Shown here one piece after another: positions 52,660 through 63,800 of a DNA stretch of 64,000 bases; positions within the stretch are counted from its first letter, which is position 1; the number at the start of each line of letters is the position of its first letter. The notes beneath the pieces were generated by a model that saw nothing but the letters and a program-made list of their open reading frames with translations, made no database searches and had not been told where the DNA came from. This DNA comes from Sepioteuthis lessoniana (Eukaryota; Mollusca; Cephalopoda; Myopsida; Loliginidae): contig OY757915.1 of the NCBI GenBank assembly GCA_963585895.1, positions 94,252,836 through 94,316,835 on the forward strand. The letters are read 5' to 3'. The translations under genes were made by a program, and so were the position numbers.

Positions 52660-53245
52660 AATATAATTTTTTTTTAATTTTACCCATAGATGGGACCCCA
52701 ATAGATTTAGTATCTGTTAGGGTCTCATCTAAGGGTCAAATAACTCACCTGAATCAATTAAATCATTTTAACAAGTGAATCTTTGGACAGATTTGACCAG
52801 AGAGGACCAGGGAGTAATTGCAATGAAGTGGTGCTCCACACTCCCCGGATCTCCAGTGCTAAGGCCTCACAATCAGATTCCGTTTAGTGACATACCATGG
52901 ACACCCTTACGCGAGTTCGTACTCCAGTCGCGCTATTACGTTCACTTTCGGGCAAATACCCTTGGGAAAGGTATGAACCCCCTTATTCTCCCTCCAGCTA
53001 TAGGTAAATAGTAGGACGGACTAGGTTCTTCAGCCTTGGTGAGGCAACTAGTCTAGGAGAAGGAAAACTCTGAATTCAAACCTGTTAAACTCCGCTTAAA
53101 AATTGACCTTGTGTCATATCCTGCCCGAGCGGAGGGGTTGGTAAATAGTACCATGGACACCCTTTTGTGAGTCGTACCCCTCTGCAGAGGATACAGTCAG
53201 CGTGCTCTAAGTTCAGTCGACAAGGCGGTAATATACCAACTGTTT
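52660..53245 (-). mobile_element. Old REP-C region split by a chimaeric SINE
   Basis: Phrases gaccagggagtaattgcaat, ctaaggcctcacaatcagat, and after the SINE ctctgcagaggatacagtca, follow REP-C on the minus strand. An additional REP-C scrap in plus orientation (gtctcatctaagggtcaaat) lies at 52680-52750. Confidence 0.6.
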
Positions 53246-53438
53246 AGGAATTAAACCATTTAATAGAAACAACTTTATATTTCACATGAGGTTTTAATAA
53301 TCAAAGACAGTTGCCCAGAACTCGAACATAGTATGCATCAACAAATATTCAGCCATATGTTTTTCCTCTTTCAACATATTTTAGCCTGTCTACTTCATTA
53401 ATCAATCCGTCCAAAGATTCACTTGTTAAATGATTTAA
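52758..53438. repeat. Inverted repeat pair of about 35 bp
   Basis: 52758-52793 and 53404-53438 are reverse complements with one or two mismatches (aagtgaatctttggacag and its complement). They enclose the REP-C/SINE nest. Confidence 0.75.
52909..53148 (+). mobile_element. SINE-A head / SINE-B tail chimaera with 16-bp target duplication
   Basis: The copy begins inside the SINE-A head (acgcgagttcgtactccagt), passes through the shared body and ends with the SINE-B 3' half (gcggaggggttggtaaatag). The direct repeat taccatggacaccctt flanks it at 52893-52908 and 53149-53164. It is the same chimaeric type as 13472-13755. Confidence 0.95.
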
Positions 53439-53740
53439 TAATTTCGTGTGAGTTTGAGATTATTAAAACAATTTGGCAATACAGCAATAGCAATTTGGTT
53501 AAAGGCGGTTCAAAAAATGTGCAAAATCTTTTTGGTCAAAAAATGAATGAAAAAACGACTCCAGCAACCCAAAAATAAGTACACCCCTTATATATATTTA
53601 TGCAGTTTTTGGTAACATATGGGTTGCGATTTTATTTCTGATCAAAATATTTCAACAATATAGAATTTGTTATTGAATAATACCTAATAATATCTATTTG
53701 GATGATATAATGTTCCATAAATAAATAGATAAAGAACAAA
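53439..53740. other. AT-rich spacer
   Basis: No recognised feature. Confidence 0.45.
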
Positions 53741-53742
53741 TT

Positions 53743-53875
53743 TTGATAGATAGATAGATAGATAGATGTATCCGTGCTGTAGTGGCTAACGTGTTCGACT
53801 GTCACTTTTAAGTAAGCGAGTTCAAACCTCAGTCGCACAATTACGTACATTTCCGGACTAATACTCTTAACATTT
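53743..53875 (+). mobile_element. (GATA)n followed by a SINE-A head
   Basis: Six gata units precede a 3'-truncated SINE-A-like head (gctgtagtggctaacgtgtt, then gagttcaaacctcag) and body start (cggactaatactctta). The tail is missing. Confidence 0.65.
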
Positions 53876-54370
53876 TACTGGAGACGATTTTAGCTTTTTT
53901 TGAAAATTCCTAAACGTTTTCTTTTTTTTTTAACGTTTTTGCAAAAGATTCAATTTATAATGAAAATATAATGCTAAACTGGACACTTACTATCATTCCG
54001 TTGGCTTAACCAAATCGAATCTTTATCTTTTTGTTTGATCGTATAAAGTAGACATCTAGTTTAAATTTTCCTCGATTAAAACTAGAATGATGACCTTTTT
54101 CCGCTTTTTTTTCCGCTTACCAAAAATCTAAAACTTAAAATCGCATTCTTTTAACATTTATCGGACGACCAATGGTCACAAGGAGTCCATAAGCGTTAAC
54201 CTCTCGACACCGTTTATTAAATTATGAGTTCTCTGTAAAACAGTTTGGTGTTGTGGTTGTATTTATTACTGCAAAAAAAATTAGGTGAATATTCACTTTA
54301 TGTAAATTAAAAACAATCATGTCCGACAGGTTTTCAGTTAGCAAAGATAAAAAATCACTCACTAAACGCC
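53876..54370. other. AT-rich spacer
   Basis: No recognised gene or repeat. Confidence 0.45.
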
Positions 54371-54377
54371 AGTATTT

Positions 54378-54378
54378 T

Positions 54379-54430
<52 letters not shown>

Positions 54431-54578
54431 AATGATGATGATGAATAAGATTTATAGAAAAAGAAAGCGATGAAGGAAAAAGAAAGAAATGAATAAATGA
54501 AATCGAAAAAGATTCTGAGAAAGAAAGAAAGAAAGAACAATTATGAATAAGATTTATAGAAAAAGAAAGCGATGAATA

Positions 54579-54618
<40 letters not shown>

Positions 54619-54700
54619 AGCGAAAGATTATGTAAGAAATAAAGAAAGAAAAATAAAAACAAAAACAGCAAGGAACGTGACAAAATTAGAAAGAAAGAAA
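54378..54700. repeat. (GAAA)n tracts in a short duplication
   Basis: Gaaa runs at about 54378-54432, 54520-54537 and 54578-54620. The phrase gaataagatttatagaaaaa with agaaagcgatgaa occurs at about 54441 and 54544, so the tract includes a duplicated unit of about 103 bp. The antisense F/S/L-rich frame is an artefact. Confidence 0.9.
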
Positions 54701-54988
54701 AAAATTCGCTAATGTCACTGATGTAAAAGGTGGGATCTTGTGTGCACATGATTCAAAACAAGTTTTAGTTTTGTTTGTACTGGTAGAACTGATTAAATTA
54801 AGCTCGAGCCTGTCTCAACGTAGTCGTCATGTGACCTGTTCTTACGACTGACACACTGAACTCCTAGTAAGTACATTGAAAGAACATAACAAAACCTCAT
54901 AAGAATGTAAAAACCGCTACAGACAACAAAAAAGTCAATACTGTCCATTCTTTTACCCGAAATTATAAAGTTTCTCCCGCTGGATATC

Positions 54989-55038
54989 GCTTCTTCTTCT
55001 TCTTCTTCTTCTTCTTCTTCTTCTTCTTCTTCTTCTTC
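54989..55038. repeat. (CTT)n microsatellite
   Basis: About 16 ctt units. Confidence 0.95.
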
Positions 55039-55049
55039 ATTTTATCTTA

Positions 55050-55553
55050 TAAAACAACTAAAAGAAAGAACGAAGTATATATTCACTAGGATCTCCACGA
55101 GGCCAAAATGTGACACAAGGTCGGTTAAGTGTGAGAAGAGTACCCTGTAGGAATCGAAATTTCAACGAAGTAGGAACAAAAATTGCTTAGTTCCGTCGGC
55201 ATTCCCATTCTAGTGAACCTCCGGCACCGGGCAATAAACCCAGCACTTACCCTTTTTAAATGGGGGGACTAGTGCTGCCTGAAGATCTAAGACCCCTTTT
55301 AAACTAAGCTATTATTATTTTTTCACCTATCCAGTGTGAACACGAGAAAAATAACAAGGCGCTATAAAAGCTTTTTCTTAAGATGGAGATCTAAAAAAAA
55401 AAACCTTTCTAGTTTAGCAACTTTTCCAAATATCAATATCATCTTGCCTTTTCAATCTCCTTGACCGATTCTAAACAAAATTTTAGAAGGATCGAAAAGC
55501 TTTTTTTATTTTACAATTTAATTCTACTTAAAATATATTTTCAATAAATTTTG
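55050..55553. other. Unassigned spacer
   Basis: A less AT-rich part at 55085-55290 contains tgtgacacaaggtcggtt, which weakly recalls the SINE-B 3' half. No assignment made. Confidence 0.4.
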
Positions 55554-56515
55554 TTGGGTTTGGTTGGGTTTTATGGTATATCAACGATTGTTGGTTATTT
55601 AATTCCAAATCCTGTTTTTACATATATATTACATATATGATCTGTTTACACATTTTGTAGATACACAGAGTTAGATGATCAAACAGTTCTATTTCTAAAA
55701 CTTCAATTTAGCATAAGTCACCAAAATTAAACGGTTACAAGTATTTTCATGTATCACTAACAATTCAATTAAACATCATTGATTTGTTTGCACTCAGTTT
55801 AAATAGTCAAACTGTTCTATTTGACCCATAGATAGGACTCTATCATGTGCTACCATTCTGGGCCAGAGTAGATCTGGGAGCAATGGCAATGAAGAGATAC
55901 TCTGCGCTCCTCAAAGCTCAAGCATTGCCGGAGTCTCGCGATCAGATTGTTCAGTGTCATATCCAGGACACCCGTTGGGGGTCTTACTTCTCTGCAGAGA
56001 GGTAGTCGGTGTATTCTATTGCCCCAGTCGACTTAGCTTAGATGGTTTATTGCCATATCCAGGACACTCGCTAGGGGTCTTGGCCCTCTGCAGAGAGGTA
56101 GTCGGTGTATTTTACTGCCCCAGTTGACTGGGCTATAGCCGACTGAGTATCGTAATTATAAAACTGTGAGTCTTGAGCGATAACAATGAAGTGATACTCT
56201 GCATTACCCAAAGCTCCCGCATTACTGAAGCCTCACCATCAGATTGTTTAGTGTCATATCCAGGACACCCGTTGGGGTAAAGGTCTTATTCCTATGCAGA
56301 GATGCAGTCGGTGTATTCTACAGCCCCATCCAACTGGGCCACCAGGACACTCGTTGGGGGAAGGGTCTTACTCCTCTGCAGAGATGCAGTCGGTGTATTC
56401 TACAGCCCCATCCAACTGGGCCACCAGGACACTCGTTGGGGGAAGGGTCTTACTCTTCTGCAGAGATGCAGTCGGTGTATTCTACAGCCCCAGTCGACTA
56501 GGCTGTCAGAAAGTT
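55554..56515 (-). mobile_element. REP-C array with repeated 5' ends
   Basis: Tail (ttgggttttatggtatatca) at left, subrepeats, central block, then the 5' part occurs several times: at about 55960, 56057 and, after another partial central block (56161-56259), three exact-length units from 56260. It reads as one complete copy plus a second partial one, each with multiplied heads. Confidence 0.85.
56260..56507 (-). repeat. Three tandem 82-bp units of the REP-C 5' end
   Basis: Units start at 56260, 56342 and 56424, a period of exactly 82 bp, each running from ccaggaca through ctgcagagatgcagtcggtg to caactgggccac. The three frames across it all stay open, which is due to the repeat. The linker gggccacc is the same as in the 20607/20686 duplication. 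Confidence 0.95.
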
Positions 56516-56784
56516 AGCATTCAGAACAATAAAAGATGGTAAATTTCCTTAATTTCATTTGGTTCTTCTTGATTAATTTTTTTTGTTTTTAAATCTCAAA
56601 ACCAAGTGATTAGAAGCAAATCGTCTGTTTATTTAAATACTTATAAACTCTATATCGAGTTTTCTTTCTTTTTTTTTTTTATATTTATTTTTGAGGAAAT
56701 ATTACATTCTAATACGATAAATTAGAATCATCAAATTATTAATTAAATTCTAATACTATCAAATTGAATTATATATATTATTAT
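56516..56784. other. AT-rich spacer
   Basis: No recognised feature. Confidence 0.5.
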
Positions 56785-56835
56785 ATTACGACATTATCAT
56801 CATCATCATCATCATCGTCGCGCTGACAGCATAAA

Positions 56836-56887
<52 letters not shown>

Positions 56888-57970
56888 CTCTCGTTCATCG
56901 CTGCTGTCAGGTCTTCTAGGCTGCAGTTTATGTCCACACTGAGCTGATGTAAGTAAGTTTTTGCTAATCAGCTTAAACTGGCACGTCTACGTGCAGGAGT
57001 CCATTAGAGAACGCCGGTTATGAATTCGTCCTTGCATCTCAAGCAGTGTCCCACGTGTCTTGTTCACCTTACTTAGATTGTTTGTGAGATGGGAGGCAAG
57101 AGACTATATAGCTGTTATTTCGTGGGTTGTTGCTTCCAGGTTTTGTTCAAAACAGCACGCTGCATTCTTATATAGTTCCTATCTAGCTTTTTCTTAGTGT
57201 ATTTTATCCATCTGGTGCATCCACAGATTAGCTAGAGTTTTGAAGAAATCCCGTTTTATTCTATCAGATAGATCAGACTTCCACTGATGATAACATTTCA
57301 CGTCTTCGCCAATCGCATATTGACATTACTCTCAGTAGATGAGATGTTGCTGCCGAGGTATGTGAACTGGCTCATTCTGCTCGGGCTTGTGTATTTGTGA
57401 GAACTGTTAAGTCATCTTGGGGGGTGCCCGTGGTGTAATGGTTATCGTCGTAGGAAATGGACACGACGACACGATTTCAAATCCTGGACGAGACTGATTG
57501 CATTTCACATAGCACTAATACTCTTGGGAAAGGTATGAATCCAATTATTCTCCCTCCAGCTATGGGTAAATAGTAGGGCAGACTAGGTTCTTCAGCCTTG
57601 ATGCGACAACTAGTCTAGGAGAAGGAAAACTCTGAATTAAAACCTGTTAAACTCCGCTTAAAAATTGACCTTGTGTCATATCCTGCCCGAGCGGAGGGGT
57701 TGGGTAAATATCGTTAAGTCATCTTGGTTGTCAGTATCTGGATAGTTTGTACGGGTTATCGCCTGCTTCTAGCTTTTTGAAAATGGACGTTTGAAGTACG
57801 TAGTCTCGGCAGAATATGAACAGATATGGTGTTTATGTATCTCCTTGCAAGACTCCAGCGAGAATGTCGAAGAAGTCGCTGTCTTCATCAAGTGAACGAA
57901 CGATTCATTTAGTTTTTTTTGTAAAGCATCATTATTGTGGTAACAATTTCTTTGGAAATACACATGCAAG
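56785..57970 (-). mobile_element. Diverged RTE with RT domain, split by SINE-B
   Basis: The tail of gat/atc units at 56793-56818 is followed (minus strand) by an old C-terminal region with an expanded TC run (56838-56884). After the SINE-B insertion the same element continues at 57728-57970 with the RT text VTTIMMLYKK, LDEDSDFFDILAGVLQGDT and PYLFIFCRDYVLQTSI, in two frames with a stop. It is older than the copies at 51835 and 42463. Confidence 0.8.
57421..57712 (+). mobile_element. Full-length SINE-B with 15-bp target duplication
   Basis: Head gtgcccgtggtgtaatggtt (A box) and B-box-like gatttcaaatcctgg, complete body, 3' end gagcggaggggttgggtaaa. The direct repeat gttaagtcatcttgg lies at 57406-57420 and 57713-57727. 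It interrupts the RTE. Confidence 0.95.
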
Positions 57971-58025
57971 AAGTATTTGCTCCATCTATTATTATATTAT
58001 TACATAATATTACTATTGAATTTGA

Positions 58026-58264
58026 AGGGGGTATCCTCGTGGTGTAATGGTTAAAGCGATGAGCTGCGGAATCGTAGAACGCGAGTTCGTACTCCAGTCG
58101 CGCTATTACTTTCACTTTCGGGCAAATACCCTTGGGAAAGGTATGAACCCTCTTATCCTCCCAGCTATGGGTTAAATAGTACCACTACTGCTCCTATAGA
58201 AGAATAGCTTTGGCATTAAATAACCTAAAACGAGTTGATATGCCATTAAACAAAGAAACCAAAC
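58026..58264 (+). mobile_element. Full-length SINE-A with 13-bp target duplication
   Basis: Head gtatcctcgtggtgtaatgg with gagttcgtactcc, body, tail ggcattaaataacctaaaac and gccattaaacaaagaaac. The direct repeat ctattgaatttga lies at 58013-58025 and 58265-58277. Confidence 0.95.
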
Positions 58265-58419
58265 CTATTGAATTTGATTCCGGGTGTCTCAAAATAGATG
58301 CAGCCCATTAATAAAATAATTTATATTGCATCAAGTCATCTTTCATCTGAGTCTTAAAAAGCAATCATTTCACTTCAGACAGGTCAAACCAAATGACAAA
58401 AGCAGATACTGATTGATAT

Positions 58420-58650
58420 TATGCAACAGTGCACGTGAAAGACCAAGTTCTTGGGAACGTCTTCGAGTGGACTTTTTCGGACTTCTTCCGACTGAATCTC
58501 TCACCACAACCACATTGTCAGGACATCTTGCAGTCAAATTCCTTCCAGATCTGGGATTTTCTGCCTTCTTATTGAGGTTATTTACTGACCCAGTGGCTTG
58601 AAATTTGTGTACCCAATGATAAATTTGGCTTTTCTTGGAATAATTGTTAA
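58420..58650 (-). pseudogene. Helix-turn-helix part of a transposase-like protein
   Basis: One frame is open for about 75 codons: NYSKKSQIYHWVHKFQATGS, VNNLNKKAENPRSGRNLTAR, CPDNVVVVRDSVGRSPKKST, RRRSQELGLSRALLHNI. The pattern of a helical repeat, a basic R.GR linker and a second SPKKS..R..ELGLSR helix-turn-helix is like the DNA-binding part of mariner-type proteins and the related DUF4817 family. The catalytic domain is absent. Confidence 0.7.
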
Positions 58651-58675
58651 AGTTAAACTTCCCGCAAAATTTTGT

Positions 58676-59172
58676 TCGTTTGTTTGTTATTTGATGCCAA
58701 ATCCATTTTTATACAAATAATCAGTTCAATTTCGAACAATTCAGTTAAGCATAAGTACACAGTTAAATTGTCAAAAACATTTCTATTCCAAGCTATTCAG
58801 TCTAGTCCAACAGTTCTATTTCAAACAATTCAATCGAGCATACAAAAACATTTCTATTTCAAATAATTCCGTTTAGCATAAGTATGCAGTTTAAATGCCA
58901 AAATTTCTAGCAATTTAGTTTAGCATAATTTACACAATTTAGTTCTATTTGAACCATAAATAGGACCCTATCGGGTGCTATCACTCCAGGCCAGAGTGGA
59001 CCTGGTATCGATGGCAATGAAGGGGTGCTCCGCATTCCCCAAAGCTCCAGTGTTACTAGAACCTCACCATCAGATTGTTTCGTGTCATATTCAGGACACT
59101 CATTGAGGGTGGGGAGTCTTACTCCTCTGCAGAAAAGCAATCGGTGTATTCTGCAGGCGACTGGGCAGAGCC
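58676..59172 (-). mobile_element. REP-C nested in the DNA transposon
   Basis: Tail (gtttgtttgttatttgatgc) at left, about four subrepeats, central block and head (ggcgactgggcagagc) at right. The string aaattttg lies on both sides (58668-58675 and 59173-59180), a likely target duplication within transposase codons. Confidence 0.85.
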
Positions 59173-59496
59173 AAATTTTGCTTGCACAGTTTTGAATGAT
59201 TTTGTCTCCAAATAAATAGTGACGCAAAATATTTTACCTCTCTTGTCGAAGGCATAGTGATCGAGGATTGATATTTGTTATAATATACGATTTTCAAATC
59301 TGAAACAAAAAAGAACAGAACATTATTATTAGTATAGTTATTAGCAGTCACATGTTTCTTGTGTATATTGAGACACCCTGTATTATTATACTGAATTATT
59401 CATTTAATTCTAATATCATTCTATGATGTTTGAAATATATCGATTTTCCTCTGTATAATCTATATCGAACTGCTTTAAAAGTAACTGCAATTTCTC

Positions 59497-59830
59497 CCAA
59501 AAAAGGGGGTCCGGGGTATGACAATAATCTGCATCTGATGATAAGGCTCCAGTTTTGGAGGTCTAGGGAGAGTGGAGTATCATTTCATTGCCATTACTCC
59601 CAGCTAAACTCTGACCCAGAACCGTGGTACTTCTTAGAGTCCCATCTATGGGCCAAATTGATCTATTAAAAGTTAATTATATTAGATTGGAATACTTGAT
59701 ACCATATAACAATGAGCAAAATTTTGATCGGCGCAAAGAATGTGAATATAAACTTATATTGTATGCAAATCCCTAACCTTGAGGCATAAAATAACCCCGG
59801 GGACGGATTGACATGCCGTTAAAATCAAAC
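59497..59830 (+). mobile_element. Old REP-C copy
   Basis: Diverged block (ctgatgataaggctccagtt, cattgccattactcccagct, tcccatctatgggccaaatt) followed by a diverged tail (aggcataaaataacccc, gacatgccgttaaaatc). Confidence 0.65.
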
Positions 59831-59944
59831 ATTTTATTATTTACATAACTTTATACGATCAAATCATCTTAAATATTTTTTTTAATCCGATGTAACAATG
59901 AAAATATAGTTATGAATACAGACAAATCAAATTCTGATTTGATG

Positions 59945-60178
59945 TCTTTATTTATTTGATAGCATATCAACCTTCTTGGGTTATTTAATGCAAAATCCAT
60001 CCTTCTTGAAGAACATTAATAGTACTATTTAGCCCATACATGGGAGGTTAAGGGAGTTTATAATTTCCCAAAGGGTATTTGTCCGAATGTGAACGTAATA
60101 GGGCGACTGGGGTTCGAACTCGCTTACTACGATTCCGCAATCCAACGCTTTGACCATTACACCACGAGGACACGCCCT
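59945..60178 (-). mobile_element. SINE-A copy
   Basis: Tail (gatagcatatcaaccttctt) at left, head (ccattacaccacgaggacac) at right with both Pol III boxes on the minus strand. Confidence 0.9.
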
Positions 60179-60275
60179 TCTTTGCTTTATGTTATGTCAA
60201 CCTTTATGGGTTATTTAAGGCTAAAACTATCCTTGTAGAAGAATAGTGGTGATACTATTTAACCCATTGATCGAT
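60178..60275 (-). mobile_element. 5'-truncated SINE-A tail
   Basis: The phrases tatgtcaacctttatgggtt and agaagaatagtggtgatact are the SINE-A 3' end; the copy stops at aacccattgatcg. Confidence 0.7.
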
Positions 60276-60783
60276 AGCCCAGTCGGTTGGGGCTGTAGAA
60301 AACACCGACTTCATCTCTGCAGAGGGGTGAGATTCCCCCCAACGAGTATCTTGGATACATTAAACAACCTGATAGTGAGGCTCCAGTAAAGCTGGAGTAT
60401 TGGGGAATGCAGAGTACCCCTTCATTGCTATTGCTCCAAGATCTACTTTGGCCCAGAGTGGTAGCACCTGATAGGGTCCTACCTATAGGCCAAATAGAAC
60501 TGTCTGACATTTAAACTGAGTGCAAACAAATAGCTTATGCAAAATTGAATTGTTTGAAATAGAACTGTATGATCATTTAACTGTGTGCAAACAAATGAAT
60601 TTTCAGTGATACATAGCAATACTTGGAGCCATTTAACCGTGAACAAAAGAATGAGCTTAGGCTCGTTTAAGAACGTTATCCACAAAATGTGTTTATAAAA
60701 TATATATATTTAATATATATGTATAAATAGGATTTGACATTAACCTAAAATTATTGATATGCCATAAAACCAAGTCAAAACCA
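60276..60783 (+). mobile_element. REP-C copy
   Basis: Head agcccagtcggttggggctg, central block, a few subrepeats, and tail ttattgatatgccataaaac with aaaacc ending. Confidence 0.85.
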
Positions 60784-60784
60784 T

Positions 60785-60885
60785 AGCTTAGGGGGGTGGA
60801 TGAAAAGTTTCATACCTTGCTCAAGGGTATTAGTCCAAAAGTGAACGCAATAGTGTGTCTGAGATTCAAACTCACAAGAATGTCG
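60785..60885 (-). mobile_element. SINE-A body bordering the satellite
   Basis: Body and part of the tRNA-like head (ccttgctcaagggtattagt, then gagattcaaactcacaagaa) run directly into the first satellite unit. The rest of the head is missing. Confidence 0.65.
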
Positions 60886-63800
60886 TAGTCCCGTATTTAT
60901 TTTCAATATCGTAGTCCAGTATTCATTTTCAATATCGGAGTCCCGTATTTATTTTCAATGTCGAAGTCCAGTATTCATTTTCAATATCGTAGTCCAGTAT
61001 TCATTTTCAATATCGGAGTCCAGTATTCATTTTCAATGTCGTAATCCAGTATTCATTTTCAATATCGTAGTCCAGTATTCATTTTCAATATCGGAGTCCC
61101 GTATTTATTTTCAATGTCGTAATCCAGTATTCATTTTCAATATCGGAGTCCCGTATTCATTTTCAATATCGGAGTCCAGTATTCATTTTCAATGCCGTAG
61201 TCCAGTATTCATTTTCAATGTCGTAGTCCAGTATTCATTTTCAATATCGGAGTCCCGTATTTATTTTCAATGTCGTAATCCAGTATTCATTTTCAATATC
61301 GGAGTCCCGTATTCATTTTCAATATCGGAGTCCAGTATTCATTTTCAATGTCGAAGTCCAGTATTCATTTTCAATATCGTAGTCCAGTATTCATTTTCAA
61401 TATCGGAGTCCAGTATTCATTTTCAATGTCGTAATCCAGTATTCATTTTCAATATCGTAGTCCAGTATTCATTTTCAATATCGGAGTCCCGTATTTATTT
61501 TCAATGTCGAAGTCCAGTATTCATTTTCAATATCGTAGTCCAGTATTCATTTTCAATATCGGAGTCCAGTATTCATTTTCAATGTCGTAATCCAGTATTC
61601 ATTTTCAATATCGTAGTCCAGTATTCATTTTCAATATCGGAGTCCCGTATTTATTTTCAATGTCGTAATCCAGTATTCATTTTCAATATCGGAGTCCCGT
61701 ATTCATTTTCAATATCGGAGTCCAGTATTCATTTTCAATGCCGTAGTCCAGTATTCATTTTCAATGTCGTAGTCCAGTATTCATTTTCAATATCGGAGTC
61801 CCGTATTTATTTTCAATGTCGTAATCCAGTATTCATTTTCAATATCGGAGTCCCGTATTCATTTTCAATATCGGAGTCCAGTATTCATTTTCAATGTCGA
61901 AGTCCAGTATTCATTTTCAATATCGGAGTCCAGTATTCATTTTCAATGTCGTAATCCAGTATTCATTTTCAATATCGTAATCCAGTATTCATTTTCAATA
62001 TCGGAGTCCCGTATTTATTTTCAATGTCGTAATCCAGTATTCATTTTCAATATCGGAGTCCCGTATTCATTTTCAATATCGGAGTCCAGTATTCATTTTC
62101 AATGTCGAAGTCCAGTATTCATTTTCAATATCGTAGTCCAGTATTCATTTTCAATATCGGAGTCCAGTATTCATTTTCAATGTCGTAATCCAGTATTCAT
62201 TTTCAATATCGTAGTCCAGTATTCATTTTCAATATCGGAGTCCCGTATTTATTTTCAATGTCGTAATCCAGTATTCATTTTCAATATCGGAGTCCCGTAT
62301 TCATTTCCAATATCGGAGTCCAGTATTCATTTTCAATGCCGTAGTCCAGTATTCATTTACAATGTCGGAGTCCAGTATTCATTTTCAATGTCGTAATCCA
62401 GTATTCATTTTCAATGTCGTAGTCCAGTATTCATTTTCAATGTCGTAATCCAGTATTCATTTTCAATATCGTAGTCCAGTATTTATTTTCAATATCGGAG
62501 TCCCGTATTTATTTTCAATGTCGTAATCCAGTATTCATTTTCAATATCGGAGTCCCGTATTCATTTTCAATATCGGAGTCCAGTATTCATTTTCAATGCC
62601 GTAGTCCAGTATTCATTTTCAATGCCGTAGTCCAGTATTCATTTTCAATGTCGTAATCTAGTATTCATCTTCAATGTCGTAGTCCAGTATTCATTTTCAA
62701 TATCGGAGTCCCGTATTTATTTTCAATGTCGTAATCCAGTATTCATTTTCAATATCGGAGTCCCGTATTCATTTTCAATATCGGAGTCCAGTATTCATTT
62801 TCAATGTCGAAGTCCAGTATTCATTTTCAATATCGTAGTCCAGTATTCATTTTCAATATCGGAGTCCAGTATTCATTTTCAATGTCGTAATCCAGTATTC
62901 ATTTTCAATATCGTAGTCCAGTATTCATTTTCAATATCGGAGTCCCGTATTTATTTTCAATGTCGTAATCCAGTATTCATTTTCAATATCGGAGTCCCGT
63001 ATTCATTTTCAATATCGGAGTCCAGTATTCATTTTCAATGCCGTAGTCCAGTATTCATTTTCAATGTCGTAATCCAGTATTCATTTTCAATGTCGTAGTC
63101 CAGTATTCATTTTCAATATCGGAGTCCAGTATTCATTTTCAATGTCGTAGTCCAGTATTCATTTTCAATATCGGAGTCCCGTATTCATTTTCAATATCGG
63201 AGTCCAGTATTCATCTTCAATGCCGTAGTCCAGTATTCATTTTCAATGTCGTAATCCAGTATTCATTTTCAATGTCGTAGTCCAGTATTCATTTTCAATA
63301 TCGTAGTCCAGTATTCATTTTCAATATCGGAGTCCAGTATTCATTTTCAATGTCGTAATCCAGTATTCATTTTCAATATCGTAATCCAGTATTCATTTTC
63401 AATATCGGAGTCCCGTATTTATTTTCAATGTCGTAATCCAGTATTCATTTTCAATATCGGAGTCCCGTATTCATTTTCAATATCGGAGTCCAGTATTCAT
63501 TTTCAATGTCGAAGTCCAGTATTCATTTTCAATATCGTAGTCCAGTATTCATTTTCAATATCGGAGTCCAGTATTCATTTTCAATGTCGTAATCCAGTAT
63601 TCATTTTCAATATCGTAGTCCAGTATTCATTTTCAATATCGGAGTCCCGTATTTATTTTCAATGTCGTAATCCAGTATTCATTTTCAATATCGGAGTCCC
63701 GTATTCATTTTCAATATCGGAGTCCAGTATTCATTTTCAATGCCGTAGTCCAGTATTCATTTTCAATGTCGGAGTCCAGTATTCATTTTCAATGTCGTAA

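Larger units (their letters stand above)
58281..59379 (-). mobile_element. DNA-transposon remnant with inverted ends
   Basis: Inverted ends cgggtgtctcaaaata (58281-58296) and, in reverse complement, agggtgtctcaatata (59364-59379) match at 14 of 16 bases. Inside, the minus strand codes for a transposase-like N-terminus: MPSTREVKYFASLFIWRQ (about 59254-59200) and, beyond a REP-C insertion, the helix-turn-helix region at 58420-58650. The rest of a transposase is missing, so this is an internally deleted copy. The family looks Tc1/mariner-related, but that is inference. Confidence 0.7.

Noticed and set aside
54222-54749. 175-codon minus-strand frame rich in Phe, Ser and Leu
   Set aside because: It is the antisense of GAAA repeats.
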